Assembly: GCA_024734495.1 (NCBI GenBank)
Contig: JALMQS010000187.1
Location: 17,918,455 to 17,982,454 of the forward strand
DNA length: 64,000 nt
Source of the DNA: Forficula auricularia
Lineage: Eukaryota; Arthropoda; Insecta; Dermaptera; Forficulidae
Reading direction: 5' to 3'
The notes beneath the pieces are model-generated. The model was given only the letters and a program-made list of their open reading frames with translations. It was not told the DNA's origin and did not search any database. Both the position numbers and the translations under genes were made by a program. Shown here piece by piece: positions 1 to 9,997 of the stretch; within the stretch, counting starts at the first letter, position 1; every line of letters begins with the position of its first letter.

Positions 1-112
1 AATTCATTTGTTTTTTAGTTTGAAATTTTTATTTTTAAGACCCCTCTCCTTAATTTTGGGTTCGATTTGAATCAAAATCTAATCAGCTCTGCTAAAAAAC
101 TACATGTGGAAT

Positions 113-940
113 CAGGGCCGTCTTAAACTAGGCTGGGGCCCTTGGGCACACAAGAATTTGGGGCCCTTTTCGAAAGTAAAAAAAGCGAATTATAATAACA
201 TTTTTTTACTAAGTATGACCATTTATTATAGGTAATCAAATATAGTATGATATAATATGTCATCAATGATATTAGAATGCTGCTGGTTTTTTGGTTACGA
301 TTACGATAACGGTTTCTTTCGGGATTTCTGTTGAGCAAAATCTTCTATTATATCCTTAAAGTCAATTTTTTTGAAGGATATCACTTTCTATGCACATAAT
401 TGACAAATTACTCAGTCGTTCTTGTAACATTGTTGTTCGCAATTCATTTTTTATTCTCTTAAGCTGCGAAAATGACCGCTCTCCGCTACAATTGGTAACC
501 ATTAGGAAAAGGAATATTCTTTAGCAATTTCTACGTTTGGAAAAGTTTCTTCCAATTTATCTGATTTTATTAGGTTATTTAAGGTTGAAATATTTAAATC
601 CGCTGATTGCTTTGCTATGTTTTTTAAATATTGGCTTAAATGAAAACATTCTGTTTTGAGCTCATCTGCATTAATATCTTCATGATAAAATTCTGCAAAT
701 TCTTTGCATTTTTTGGTCAACTCACCAGATTCGATTTTTGTTAACTGACAAAGAAAAACTAAATCGACTATCAATTTCTTGGTATGCTCCCGAACGTTTT
801 TTTAAATGTGTATTTAATGTGTCAAGTGTAATGTGCACGACAAAAATGTTTTGAGAATAAATGTGTGAGAGAAATTGTCTGTCCTTCGGGGCCCCCTGAG
901 AATGGGGGCCCCGTGTGCCCTTATGGTGAAGACGGTATTG
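113..940 (-). mobile_element. hAT element, internally degraded, 8-bp TSD
   Basis: The element is flanked by a perfect 8-bp duplication TGTGGAAT (105-112 and 941-948), the hallmark of hAT insertion. The ends are imperfect inverted repeats: the left begins CAGGGCCGTCTT and the reverse complement of the right begins CAATACCGTCTT, and both ends contain GGGGCCC and GGGCACAC. On the minus strand the interior encodes the C-terminal part of a hAT transposase (300-774), so this is a deleted derivative of an autonomous element. It sits inside a copy of repeat A and is therefore younger than it. Confidence 0.9.
300..774 (-). pseudogene. hAT transposase C-terminal fragment (ZMYM1/TTF-like), frameshifted
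   Basis: The first part, from 774 down to about 505, reads a 90-residue frame with FAEFYHEDINADEL and later LEETFPNVEIA, the segment that precedes the dimerisation domain in animal hAT transposases of the ZMYM1/TTF-type group. A shift near 500 then leads to another frame with GERSFSQL, IKNELRTTMLQERLSNLSI and DFAQQKSRK, the C-terminal hAT dimerisation domain. A second shift falls in a run of A near 368. The N-terminal zinc finger and the catalytic D residues are missing, so it cannot be active. It lies entirely within the 113-940 element, which supplies the terminal repeats. Family assignment is from recognised motifs, not from a search. Confidence 0.8.
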
Positions 941-1046
941 TGTGGAATGTCGTTTTGAAATTTAATCTAGTTTTTGAGTTAGAGTGTAGAGCTTACCCAA
1001 AACTTGGTAACATACTAACTGAATAACGTACAAACTAACCTACTAA

Positions 1047-1456
1047 GGGCCAGTTGTATGTCGGTTTGTGAAGTCTTTGTTAAAGTTGACAAAGGATAAA
1101 ACCCCCAGAATTCACATTGTGCCCGGTCGGATGGCCAATCAGATGACACACTTTCATCTGATTGGCCATCTCGCCGGGCACAAAGTGAGTTCTAACGTTT
1201 TACCCTTTGTTTACCTTAACAAAGACTAATTGATAAATCAATGAGAATTATTATCAATTATTCTTTGATATATTAATGAGTAAAATTATAAAATTTATTT
1301 AAGATCATTATTTCAAGTTAGAAATATATAAGTTCAAATATTATTTTCACTCAATATTTGAAAAAAAATTCCCTACATTTGATTTGCGATTGAATCAAAT
1401 GTAGAAAACATTCGGTTATTTAACTAAGACTTTACAAACTGACATACAACTGGCCC
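1047..1456. mobile_element. PIF/Harbinger-type MITE
   Basis: The terminal inverted repeats are about 38 bp with three mismatches and begin GGGCCAGTTGTATGTC. The 3-bp TSD TAA (1044-1046 and 1457-1459) is the TWA target typical of PIF/Harbinger. The interior has a further GC-rich hairpin (about 1117-1180) containing GGCCAATCAGATG and its complement. There is no ORF. It is inserted in the same repeat A copy as the hAT element. Confidence 0.8.
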
Positions 1457-1665
1457 TAACAGACAAAATAATGAATTCGTAAAATATAATTTTTTTCTTT
1501 AGGGCATTTTTATAGACCAAATCGCCATGGTTTTGCTCAATCTATTTTTTATCAAAGTAATTTCAGCCGTTTCTGAGATATTTCGAAAAAACGAAGCAAA
1601 AAAAACTTTTTTGATTCACGATTACAATACTTGACCATATCTTGTATGGTAAACTATCAGGACCC

Positions 1666-2000
1666 CATAATTATTCAAAATTAATTCATAAATCTAAGGC
1701 AACAGATTGACTGTTCAACGGTGTAATTTTGTCTTTAACCTAGTTCATTGTCACGCAAACGATAGTACCCTTCACAGTGTTCAATCCTTGCAAGGCTCAA
1801 TATTCATGGCATAGTAATTTTTAACTCAAAAATATTCACAGTGGTCTTAATTTATCCCCATCCACTTTCTTTGAATTTAATACTAAATGAATTCGTTTAT
1901 TCTTATGTTTTTTAAATATTAGAATCTTTTCGAATCTCTCTTAAAATTCTGCAACTTCTTTGACCGTTTTAAACTTTAACTTAGGACTAAGCTTGACAAA
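1666..2000. other. Non-coding, unassigned
   Basis: AT-rich sequence between repeat A and a LINE fragment. I see no ORF, RNA gene or repeat boundary in it. Confidence 0.5.
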
Positions 2001-2014
2001 ATAATACTTAGTAT

Positions 2015-2290
2015 TTGCGAAAAGGGCATGTTTTACGAAGTGACCACTCTCGTATCATAAAATCTATTCGGGGGCAATATCTATACGGAAAAAGACCTCG
2101 GATGAGATGGCAGGATAATATTAAAAGACACCTGGAATCCCTCGGAGTCCAAAATATGAAAACTGCAGCCCAGGATAGTGGACTGTATGGAGGAGAATCG
2201 TCCGTGAGGCTAAGACCCATGTAGGGTTGTAGCGCCCAGGAGTAAGTATTTGCGAAAAAGCCCAGGCGCACCTCTGGGGTCTCCGGTGAT
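2015..2290 (+). pseudogene. Non-LTR retrotransposon ORF2 C-terminal fragment, frameshifted
   Basis: The plus strand reads YLYGKRPRMRWQDNIKRHL followed by LESLGVQNMKTAAQDSG, the segment GxxRxRWxDxIxxDL that ends the reverse-transcriptase protein of many arthropod LINEs. After a one-base shift near 2170 the continuation is WRRIVREAKTHVGL and a stop, the usual ending of these proteins. The RT catalytic core is absent, so this is a 5'-truncated copy, as LINE retroposition normally leaves. The 3' trailer runs to about 2290. The exact clade is not decided. Confidence 0.75.
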
Positions 2291-2325
2291 GAATTTTTTA
2301 AATGGAACAGCTTAAGGCCTAAATC

Positions 2326-2403
2326 AGGCCTGGCCAACCCGCGGGCCGCATGTGGCCGTCGATGAACTTATTGCGGCCCGTGGTCATATTTGACAAATTG
2401 TTT
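2326..2403. repeat. hAT terminal fragment (GCGGCCCG type)
   Basis: CAGGCCTGGCCAACCCGCGG followed by a second GCGGCCCG block resembles the ends of hAT MITEs found in many animals. No partner end is seen; the repeat A copy begins directly after it and probably cut it. Confidence 0.4.
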
Positions 2404-3085
2404 TTACTTTACCATACAGGGTATGGTCAAGTATTGTAATCGTGCATGAAAAAAGTGTTTTTTTTCTTTCTTTTGTTCGAAATATCTCAAAAACGGCTGA
2501 AACTATTTTGATTAAAAAAATTGAGCGAAACCATGGCATTTCGCTCTACAAAAAAGCCCTAATAAGTGGTCATCGAAAAAGTTATATTTTTTGAGATAAT
2601 AATTGTTTTGTCAAAATGTCTGTTAGTTAGTTAGTCTGGTTGTCTGTCCGTTACCAAATTTTTGTGGTTGAGCTAGCTCAAAAACTAGTGTGAATATCGA
2701 AAACAAATTTCACACGTATTTTTGGTCAATTGAGATTAAGAGCTGATTAGATTTTGGTGCATATCGATCCAAAATTAAGGGGGTGGAGGGGGGGGGGGGT
2801 TAAAAATTAAAAATCTAGGTTATTTGAACAAACTCAACCAAATTTTGTATACATTTTGTCCCCAGAAGTCTAAAAATGCAAAAACTAACCACCCAAAATG
2901 GGGGGGAGGGAGTGTGAAAATATAGACTCTTGTACCAAACCCAACCAAATTTTGTATACATAATCAGTGGGACCCCAGAAGTATAAAAATGCAAAAACTA
3001 ACCCCCCCTACATGATTAAAAATAATTTTAGGGTCCAGGTTGTATGGTAAAGTCAAGTGGATGGCCACATCAGAACACGTCAGCT
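2400..3085 (+). repeat. Repeat family A, near-complete copy
   Basis: It starts TTTTACTTTACCATAC, followed by a hairpin (CCATAC, AGG, GTATGG) and AAGTATTGTAATCG. It ends with TATGGTAAAGTCAAGTG and GGCCACATCAGAACACGTCAGC. TACTTTACCATACA at the start and TGTATGGTAAAGT at the end form short terminal inverted repeats. The middle holds a variable number of about 105-bp tandem units (AACCAAATTTTGTATACAT, ACCCCAGAAGT, CTAACC and a G run). There is no ORF. Other copies lie at 1, 14240, 27880 (reverse) and a divergent one at 45340. Conserved ends plus a variable internal minisatellite recall non-autonomous Helentron/DINE-like elements, but this class is an inference. Confidence 0.75.
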
Positions 3086-3520
3086 TATTTATCGGGTATT
3101 TTAAATCGCATTAAAGTAATTAAAAGAATTAAGGTTCTCTATAATTACATGATGAATAACATATTAAATAATAATAGTAAATTTCAACAAATGATAGAGT
3201 TTTAGAAAAATTAAGGAAGCGAAAAGAAATGCAAATATCAGACAGAAAAAAAGAAAAAGCCATTCAAATTTGTTTGTTATTTTAAAATAAAATTTGAAAT
3301 ATTGTTTGGTTTATGCGATTTAACTAATAATTTTGATATTTTATGTTTATTTTACCATACAAATATATTTTGTTGTTGAATGAATGTGTGTTTTCATATC
3401 TGGTTGTTGTATTGTTTTTTCCACATTTACACTGATTGAACACTTTCAGTGTTACATTCAAATTAATATTAATAACTTAGAATAAAAAGTAGCAGTAAAG
3501 ATGCAGCTCCTATGGATCTC
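3086..3520. other. Non-coding, unassigned
   Basis: AT-rich sequence with no supported gene or repeat boundary. Confidence 0.5.
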
Positions 3521-3558
3521 GAAAGACCCTTGCATTACCGAAGAGAAGGGAAAGTTGA

Positions 3559-3795
3559 TTAAGTGAGAGGGTGTAGACGTAGGTGTCTATGCACCCCGGT
3601 TTTGAAGGTTTGAAGATTATAGGTGCTGGGAAAGATGGAGGCTGGGAGAGAGTTCCAGTTCCTTGAAGTCATGGGGATATATGTATTGGCGAATGAAGTG
3701 GTCCGGCACTTTTCCAATTTGACCGCGAAAGAGTGTTGGGAGTCGGCAAAACGCGTGCTACGTGCAAAGCATGCTTTGGGAGGAATTATTGATTT
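3559..3795 (-). pseudogene. Non-LTR retrotransposon RT C-terminus, 5'-truncated
   Basis: One open frame of about 78 codons on the minus strand runs from IIPPKACFARSTRFADSQHS through FAVKLEKCRTTSFANTYIPM, then SRNWNSLPASIFPSTYNLQ, FKTGVHRHL and a stop. The order 'T-x-R-F/Y-A-N-x-x-I-P-x-T-S-R-x-W-N-S-L-P' is the standard C-terminal signature of arthropod LINE reverse transcriptases. The rest of the protein is missing. Its truncated 5' side abuts a fragment of the hammerhead-bearing repeat at 3797. A second, decayed copy lies at 48780-49760. Confidence 0.8.
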
Positions 3796-3796
3796 T

Positions 3797-3862
3797 TATC
3801 TTTTATTGTCTCCTTCAATATATAAAAATTCTGCTACTCTCGGCGAAAACTTTCATTTTAAT
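3797..3862 (-). repeat. Terminal fragment of repeat family R (hammerhead-bearing family)
   Basis: TTTTATTGTCTCCTTCAATA, then AAATTCTGCTACTCTCGGCG, is the reverse complement of the terminal block seen at 13310-13370 and 19939-20000. No hammerhead core remains here. Confidence 0.65.
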
Positions 3863-4279
3863 ATCAAAATTGATAAGTACCAAATTGGTTATAAAGGCAG
3901 ATTTCGAAAAAAAAATATTGAAAAAATAGTAATTATTCTTATTTATTAGGTGAGGCCCTCAGAAATTCGTCTATCGGCACGCGGTCCAATTCAGGTTAGC
4001 CAGGCCTGCATTAGATAGTATTATACTCAATCGCTCTAGAATTGTCCGTTTTGCTTATTTCCAATTACAAACATATTTAATAGATTTTTTAATGATGTAA
4101 ACTCGATACTATTTCAAACGAGTCGAGACACGCATGGACAAGTTGAGACTTGTTGGCGGATTAGTTTACAAAATAATGTTTTCTAGAATATTTCGAATTA
4201 ATTATTTTCTCTGATGAAAAAATATCAATTATGTAAAAAATGAATATCGATTTATAAGATACATATTATTTTCATTTGC

Positions 4280-4645
4280 TTTTACAGAAAACGTTTCCTG
4301 AAAGTACAAAATGCCAATCTTGAAAAGTTTTAGTTAATGAGCTGAACATTGATATGCAAATATCTTACATTCCACCAAATTTGAGATTTTTACATAAAAA
4401 CGGTTCCTGAGAATACAAAATGCCAATCTTGTAAAGTTTGAGTTGATGAGCTGAAAATTGGTACTCAAATATCTTACAATGCACCAAATTTTAGCTTTTT
4501 ACCTGAAAACTATTTCTGAAAGTGCAAATTGCCAATCTTGAAAGGATTAGATAATGAGCTGAAAATGGTACGCAACTATGTATTTTGCATTACAATGCAG
4601 CAAATTTTAGCTTTTTATCTGAAAACGTTTCCTGATTATACATTT
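4280..4645. repeat. Tandem repeat, about 110-bp unit, 3 to 3.5 copies
   Basis: The block CTGAAAACGTTTCCTGAAAG, followed by ATGCCAATCTTGAAAAG and ATGAGCTGAAAATTG, recurs from about 4287, 4398, 4505 and 4621, with spacing 107 to 116. Copies differ by substitutions and small indels, so it is an old minisatellite. No coding is apparent. Confidence 0.8.
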
Positions 4646-4821
4646 TTTTGCATGACTGAAATATTTTTCATGATTATTTTTCTATATTGGATTGAAGAGT
4701 CAAAATATATAATTTTAAAATGGAACTATGAAATAATATTTAAATTAAAACACATATTTATTAGTTAGTCTTAGTTGAAAATTTCAGGAAAAATATGTTT
4801 CGAAGTATTATAATTTTTATA

Positions 4822-5783
4822 AAAAAAATAAAACCGACTTCAAAAAAATTAAATGCAACAAATAAAATAATAAGAACTTAAAAATAAAATAAAATACACT
4901 AAAAGGTATAAAATAATTATCTTATTTAGTTACAACTAAGCGACGAAATATTAACATGAAATTACTTTTTGAAGTCGGTGGCAAACAAACTACACCTATA
5001 AGCGAGCGTACCCGCCAAACGTACTAAGTAAGATCCGTCGAGTGCGATTCATAAAATGTATATGTTTGGCACCGACTTCAAAAAGTAATGTCATGTTAAT
5101 ATTTCGTCGTTTAGTTGTAACTAAATAAGATAATTATTTTAAACCTTTTAGTGGATTTTATTTTATTTTTAAGTTCTTATTATTTTATTTGTTGCATTTA
5201 ATTTTTTGAAGTCGGTTTTATTTTTTTTATAAAAATTATTTTTATTTTTCTCTTTTTAGTGATGTTATTAATAGTGACTTAATATAATACCTTGCATGCA
5301 TCTCGTAAGAGAAAGCGTCGGGCGAATGAATCAAAAAATGATAATAAAATTCAAATCATAATTCATCGAAACGTTTGCGGGTTTTAAATGAATGTTTTAA
5401 GATTTTTTTATAAAAGATTTTATTTATTATAATTTCGATTATTTGGTCATAAGAATTGGAGATTTACGTTATTTCGTCATTGATCATATCTTCAGAACTT
5501 GACCAAATTAATATCGTACCACCCCTAAGGTACCCTCTTTCCAATAAAAAGAATCGTTAAAATCGGTTCATAAACAAAGAAGTTATGCCTGAACAAACAT
5601 ACCAAAAAAGGTCAAATACCAATGAATAAAAACGGACCAATCGGAAGCTAGACTGAACCCAAAGCAAAAAAATCATCAAAATCGGTTCACAATTGGCGGA
5701 GGGAGATATGAGGTAACATATAGACACACAAAAAAAAATCAGTCAAATAGAGAACCTCCTCCTTTTTTTGAAGTCGGTTAAAA
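4822..5783. mobile_element. Palindromic MITE with CGACTTCAAAAA ends
   Basis: It begins AAAACCGACTTCAAAAA and ends TTTTTTGAAGTCGGTTAAA. Within it, 4825-4982 is repeated as an inverted copy at about 5070-5222 around a GC-richer loop (GCGAGCGTACCCGCCAAACG). The part after 5222 carries phrases such as AAAATCGGTTCA typical of this kind of insect MITE. There is no ORF. A second copy at 7288 is interrupted by a hAT MITE and an assembly gap. Confidence 0.75.
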
Positions 5784-6689
5784 ATACATAAAAAATCATA
5801 AAAGCACAGTGTCGGAGCTATATTTCTCTATTACGTCATATATTGTGATAGGACCAAGCATTAGATTGGGCCTAATACATATAGGATATGTATTTGCCCT
5901 ACTCCTCGTCTAATTGCAAAACGATTTTATGGACAGTCCAAGATTATAATAATCGTAATATCCAATCATTCATTCAACTAGTGATTTGTTAATTTTAAAC
6001 AAATATCCATTTGGAGAAATGTGGCAAGGAATTTCGACATTGATTTTTGCTTATTTCCCTCTGACAATACAATCAGGAGTATTAGAGCATTCATTTTCCA
6101 AGGCTTAAGTAATTTCTTATTTAACACCTGGAATCAGGGACCCTCAGAGGCCAGGGACATCTGAAATATCACCTCTGATAACATCGACTCACAACCTGAG
6201 CGGACAGATGTTCTGCAAGTCAATTTCTCGAAAAAAGAGGACAATCCAAATGAGTCGAGCTACAAAGAAAGAAATATGTATCTAATTATTAAAGATTTCT
6301 GACATATTTTATCTTGCAAATATTCTTATAAATAATGAAAATTAACAAATATGTTTAAGAGATAAATATGGTATTGAATTTATTTCTAATGTACAATAAG
6401 CTCGTATAGTAGTTCGCTAGGGTCAATAATAAACATTTATAAAAAATAAATCATGATGAAGGCCGGGCCAACGAAAATCTTTTCAATTTTATTAAGGATT
6501 TTTATCTCAATAAAACAGATGGGATAGTAAGTAGTAGTTATAAAAAAATATTACGTATATATTATAAAACTTTGTATAGAATACTTATACTTTTATTTCA
6601 AAATTCAGTAAAAGTAGAAAATATTTTCATTTATTATATTTTTTAAATTAAACTTCAAGTTAAAAGCACCCATAGGTACTTATACTTTT
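5784..6689. other. Non-coding, unassigned
   Basis: AT-rich sequence. I find no gene, RNA or repeat I can support. Confidence 0.5.
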
Positions 6690-6863
6690 AGCCGAGCGGT
6701 GAACCGCGACCTAACAGTGTACACCTACTTCCATTTCCACTTTAATTTTCAAGTAAAAGACAATAGATGAAGGGGCATTATCTAATGCATTCCAAAATAA
6801 TTCCACATAATTCCAAAGACGGTGTACACTTAATTTCAATCGCGGTTCACCCATCGCTTTTAG
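6690..6863. mobile_element. Small palindromic MITE
   Basis: Inverted repeats: AGCGGTGAACCGCGA plus GTGTACACC on the left, and GGTGTACAC plus TCGCGGTTCACC plus ATCGC on the right. CTTTTAG lies at both outer edges and may be the target duplication. No ORF. Confidence 0.6.
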
Positions 6864-7137
6864 TCATATGAACAAGGTAATACCCGTATAGCACAGAGAC
6901 CAAAATAAAACCCAAATGCAACTTTTTTGATTGGTTGAATTATAGTCATTATATAGTTTTATTTAGGTTGAATTACGGTTTCAAAACGGTAGTTATGTCT
7001 CGTTTTTTTCCGTTTTGCAACTGTGTTGTATTATCGTTAAATTATAGTCGCAAAGATTATAAAGCAACCGTTACAAAAAGGTTGTCGCCAACATTTTTGT
7101 CACCGATTTGCAACTGTTTATTTATAATTTTATATTT

Positions 7138-7198
7138 CTTTGATTTGATTAATATAATGAATAATTACACAATTCTTTAATAAAGAACAATAATCAAC

Positions 7199-7237
<39 letters not shown>

Positions 7238-7282
7238 AATAATTGTGTAATTATTCATTATATTATGTCGTCAAAGAAATAT
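7138..7282. repeat. Inverted repeat around a (TA)n tract
   Basis: ATATAATGAATAATTACACA is inverted on the far side of a (TA)16-type microsatellite (7200-7232), and TTTCTTTGA is inverted at the outer edges. It looks like a cruciform-prone MITE or a (TA)n-seeded palindrome. Confidence 0.65.
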
Positions 7283-7287
7283 AAAAA

Positions 7288-7887
7288 AATTTTAAGAAAA
7301 ATAAAAACCATTCAAAAAATTAAATGCAACAAATAAAATACACTAAAAGGTATAAAATAATTATTATCTTATTTAGTTACAGCTAAACGACGAAATATTA
7401 ACATGAAATTACTTTTGATCGGTACCAAACAAACTATACCTATAAGCGAGCGTACCCGCCAAACGTACTAAGTAAGATCCGTCGAGTGCGATTCATAAAA
7501 GGTATATGTTTGGCACCAACTTCAAAAAGTAATTTCATCTTAATATCAAGGGCGGATCCAGGGGGGCGGAGGGGGCGATCGCCCCCCCATAGAGGCCCGT
7601 GCCTGGCAAAAAAAAATTTGTAAAAAAAAAACATTTATTTTTTTCAAAAAATTTTAAAATTGAAAATAAAGTTCTATATGTGTGTGTGTGTGGGGGGCGG
7701 CGTCTCTGACCCCCCCCCCCCCGCTTGGACAATTCGATCGCGACACACTTCCGAGATAAAAAGTAGATCTTATATACATCGGGCACCTTATATACATTCA
7801 CCCCCCCCCCCCATAAAAAATTCCTGGATCCGCCCTTGGTTAATATTTCGTCTTTTAGTTGTAACTAAATAAGATAATTATTATTTT
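7288..7887. mobile_element. Second copy of the CGACTTCAAAAA palindromic MITE, interrupted
   Basis: Matches 4830-5150 closely, including the loop GCGAGCGTACCCGCCAAACG. It is split by the hAT MITE at 7547-7838 and then runs into the assembly gap, so its right end is not seen. Confidence 0.75.
7547..7838. mobile_element. hAT MITE with CAAGGGCGGATCCAGG ends
   Basis: Perfect 16-bp terminal inverted repeats CAAGGGCGGATCCAGG. The 8-bp TSD differs at one base (CTTAATAT at 7539-7546, GTTAATAT at 7839-7846). The uninterrupted copy at 4822 shows the empty site text GTTAATAT. The interior has poly-C/G runs, a (TG)n tract and no ORF. Confidence 0.88.
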
Positions 7888-7987
7888 NNNNNNNNNNNNN
7901 NNNNNNNNNNNNNNNNNNNNNNNNNNNNNNNNNNNNNNNNNNNNNNNNNNNNNNNNNNNNNNNNNNNNNNNNNNNNNNNNNNNNNNN
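7888..7987. other. Assembly gap (100 N)
   Basis: Exactly 100 N, a conventional placeholder, so the true gap length is unknown. Confidence 0.99.
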
Positions 7988-8042
7988 AAAAACACTTTAG
8001 TGACGTAAAAGTTGCCTATTGTAATAGGAAGAAAAAACGGCA

Positions 8043-8460
8043 TAAATAAAATTTAAAATCGGTTAAACATCTTCTCCGCTCGCGCATCCAACTTTAAACT
8101 TATGAAAAATTTCAAAAATCACGATATTTTTGTAATTTTTTTCTATTAGTTAAAATTTTTAAAATAATCACACTCATTTTTTATGCTTGTTTTATGGTTT
8201 AACTAACCTAAATAAATTAAATTCTGACCAATAATATACTTATTTATTAAGATGTTGTGCAAACGTATAAAAGTATATTATTGATCAAAATTTAATTTAT
8301 TTAAGCTATTTAAACCATAAAACAAGCTTAAAAATAGTGTGATTATTTAAAAAATTAACTAATAGAAAAAAAATTACAAAAATATCGTGATTTTTGCAAT
8401 TTTTCATAAGTTTAAGTTGATGCGCGAGCGGAAGATGTTAACCGATTTTAATTTTTTTTA
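8043..8460. mobile_element. Long near-perfect palindrome (~420 bp), MITE-like
   Basis: The left arm begins AAAATCGGTTAAACATCTTC and CGCTCGCGCATC. The right arm ends with GATGCGCGAGCGGAAGATG and TTAACCGATTTTAA. The two arms are complementary almost throughout, meeting near 8248. No ORF. Confidence 0.8.
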
Positions 8461-8749
8461 TTCCAAAAAAAAAATGAATTATTTATTAAAAAACATTGTA
8501 TCTGTAGGGTCCATCTAGCCTCTTTAATGTACAATTTTCGGCCAATTCAATTACACTAAATATTAATATAATACAAAACAAAAAACCGAAAAACAAATAT
8601 AAAAGCAAGAAAAATTCAAAAAGTAAAACATATGGTATATAATAATTAAATGAAACATAAATATTAAAAATACAATATATATAGAAGGAGGTAAAAAAAT
8701 AATAATGCCAACATATAGGATACAAAAACAGAAAATAGAAATAAAATAT

Positions 8750-8874
8750 TAAGCTAGGTGCTTGCGAAGTTCTTCCTCGAATGCTTCAGGACGGCCAATC
8801 TTCCTTACGTTGAGTGGCAGTGAGTTCCAGACCTTGGTCGCCGTAACCTCAAATGAGTCCGCCATCATTCTGCT
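8750..8874 (-). pseudogene. LINE RT C-terminal fragment
   Basis: A minus-strand frame reads ADSFEVTATKVWNSLPLNVR then PEAFEEELRKHLA and a stop. 'W-N-S-L-P-x-x-x-R' followed by a Phe and a basic HL ending is the C-terminal signature of a non-LTR retrotransposon reverse transcriptase. Upstream the frame is not maintained. It differs from the copy at 3559, so it is another family. Confidence 0.7.
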
Positions 8875-8969
8875 TCTATGTGGTGGACGTTTTTCTTCTT
8901 ATTACAATACGCAACTTTTCCGCAGAAAAATGTTTTCGAAAAGAAAATTTCAGTTTTTTCGACCCACCC

Positions 8970-9900
8970 TACAGAGCAGGCTTATGGTAAAATCATGAGC
9001 TAACCACATCACATTTTTTAACCTATTCTCTCAGCCTGTTTGGTAGGCAACCGAAATCACTCGCTGGCTTCCATGGACAGTCTGGCGTATAGGCTGAGAC
9101 GCGCAGATACGAACCGGAGAGTAAGCTCATGGGCTTGCGCTCACACAGCCCCAGTTTCATGTTATTTACTCAGACCGGGTGGTTTCTGTCTGTTTTTTTG
9201 TTTATTATAAACAAAATGCTAAACTTTTTACTTGGCATTAGATTTTTTTCTTATACATTATAGGAATAAAAGATGTTCACAATTTATTAAAAAGTGAATC
9301 AAATTTAGGTATTGATACTTTTCTGTGGGAATATTATCAAAATATAACAAAACTCAAAAATTAAACAAAGATGGTTTCGTTTCAAGATGTCACATTTTTC
9401 CAGAATGGATAAAAACAAGGAAAACCTTTTAAAATCACGATTTCTTCCGGAACTATTACAGTAAAACCTTGTTTATCCGGTTCTCATTTATGCGGTCCTG
9501 CGGATTATCCGGATCGGATTTGTAGACATTTTTATTTTAATAAATGTTCAAATAGATTAAAATTTTTTAACTCTGATATCAAGAATGTAATTATAATTTC
9601 ACCAAAAATGTGAAAAGATATTTTATTACTTTACCATACAGGAATGGTCAAGTATTGTAATTTTTTTAACGTATGTATTTTTTTAAACAATTTTATCTAA
9701 TTTTGATATAAACATGTTTTTTTTTATCAAAATAAATTCAAAATTTGAAGATTTGTTTTGTTTTTATTATCATATTTCCGGATTATCCGGTTTGCCTTTG
9801 GTCCCAGTTAGCCCGTGCTTCTACTGTATTTTTCTTTAAATGTTGCTTTTAAGATCTCAGGATTGGATGAAGGCAGTCCAGAAATAAATAAGAAACTACT
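8970..9900. other. Non-coding with small fragments of repeat A
   Basis: GGCTTATGGTAAAATCATG near 8980 resembles the 3' end of repeat A, and ATTACTTTACCATACAGGA near 9630 its 5' end. The rest is unassigned. A (G/C)GGATTATCCGG phrase occurs twice (about 9500 and 9780), suggesting a degraded TIR element between them. Confidence 0.45.
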
Positions 9901-9946
9901 TCCAACAAATTCTATTCATTAGAAGTGTTTTTCACGTATAATATTA

Positions 9947-9997
9947 TTTTGAAACCTACGTTTCGGAGGTGCTTCCCTTCTTCTTCAGTGTTCAAAA
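9947..9997 (-). ncRNA. Hammerhead-ribozyme-like motif, CTGAAGA variant
   Basis: Minus strand: CTGAAGA (9988-9982), a weak stem II, then GAAACGTA (9964-9957): GAA, palindromic ACGT, cleavage-site A. Stem I is a perfect 7-bp pair TTTTGAA (9997-9991) with TTCAAAA (9953-9947) across a CA/GGT internal loop. The core base at position 7 is A, a position known to tolerate variation. Self-cleavage is not shown. The host repeat is not delimited. Confidence 0.5.

Larger units (their letters stand above)
1..1665 (-). repeat. Repeat family A, reverse copy, with two nested insertions
   Basis: The sequence matches, in reverse, the family seen complete near 2.4, 14.2 and 27.9 kb: blocks reading AATCTAATCAGCTCT, a block of alternating 'never/accept' type text such as CTAACTGAATAACGTACAAAC, and the end TTGACCATATCTTGTATGG. 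It is broken by a hAT element (113-940) and a Harbinger-like MITE (1047-1456), and the repeat text continues cleanly across both once the target duplications are removed. It has no coding capacity. The window starts inside the copy, so its other end is not visible. The class is unknown; see the 2400 copy. Confidence 0.7.

Noticed and set aside
7200..7232. (TA)n tracts here, at 32608-32652 and 56029-56062 as regulatory DNA
   Set aside because: Ordinary microsatellites in AT-rich DNA with no other signal.
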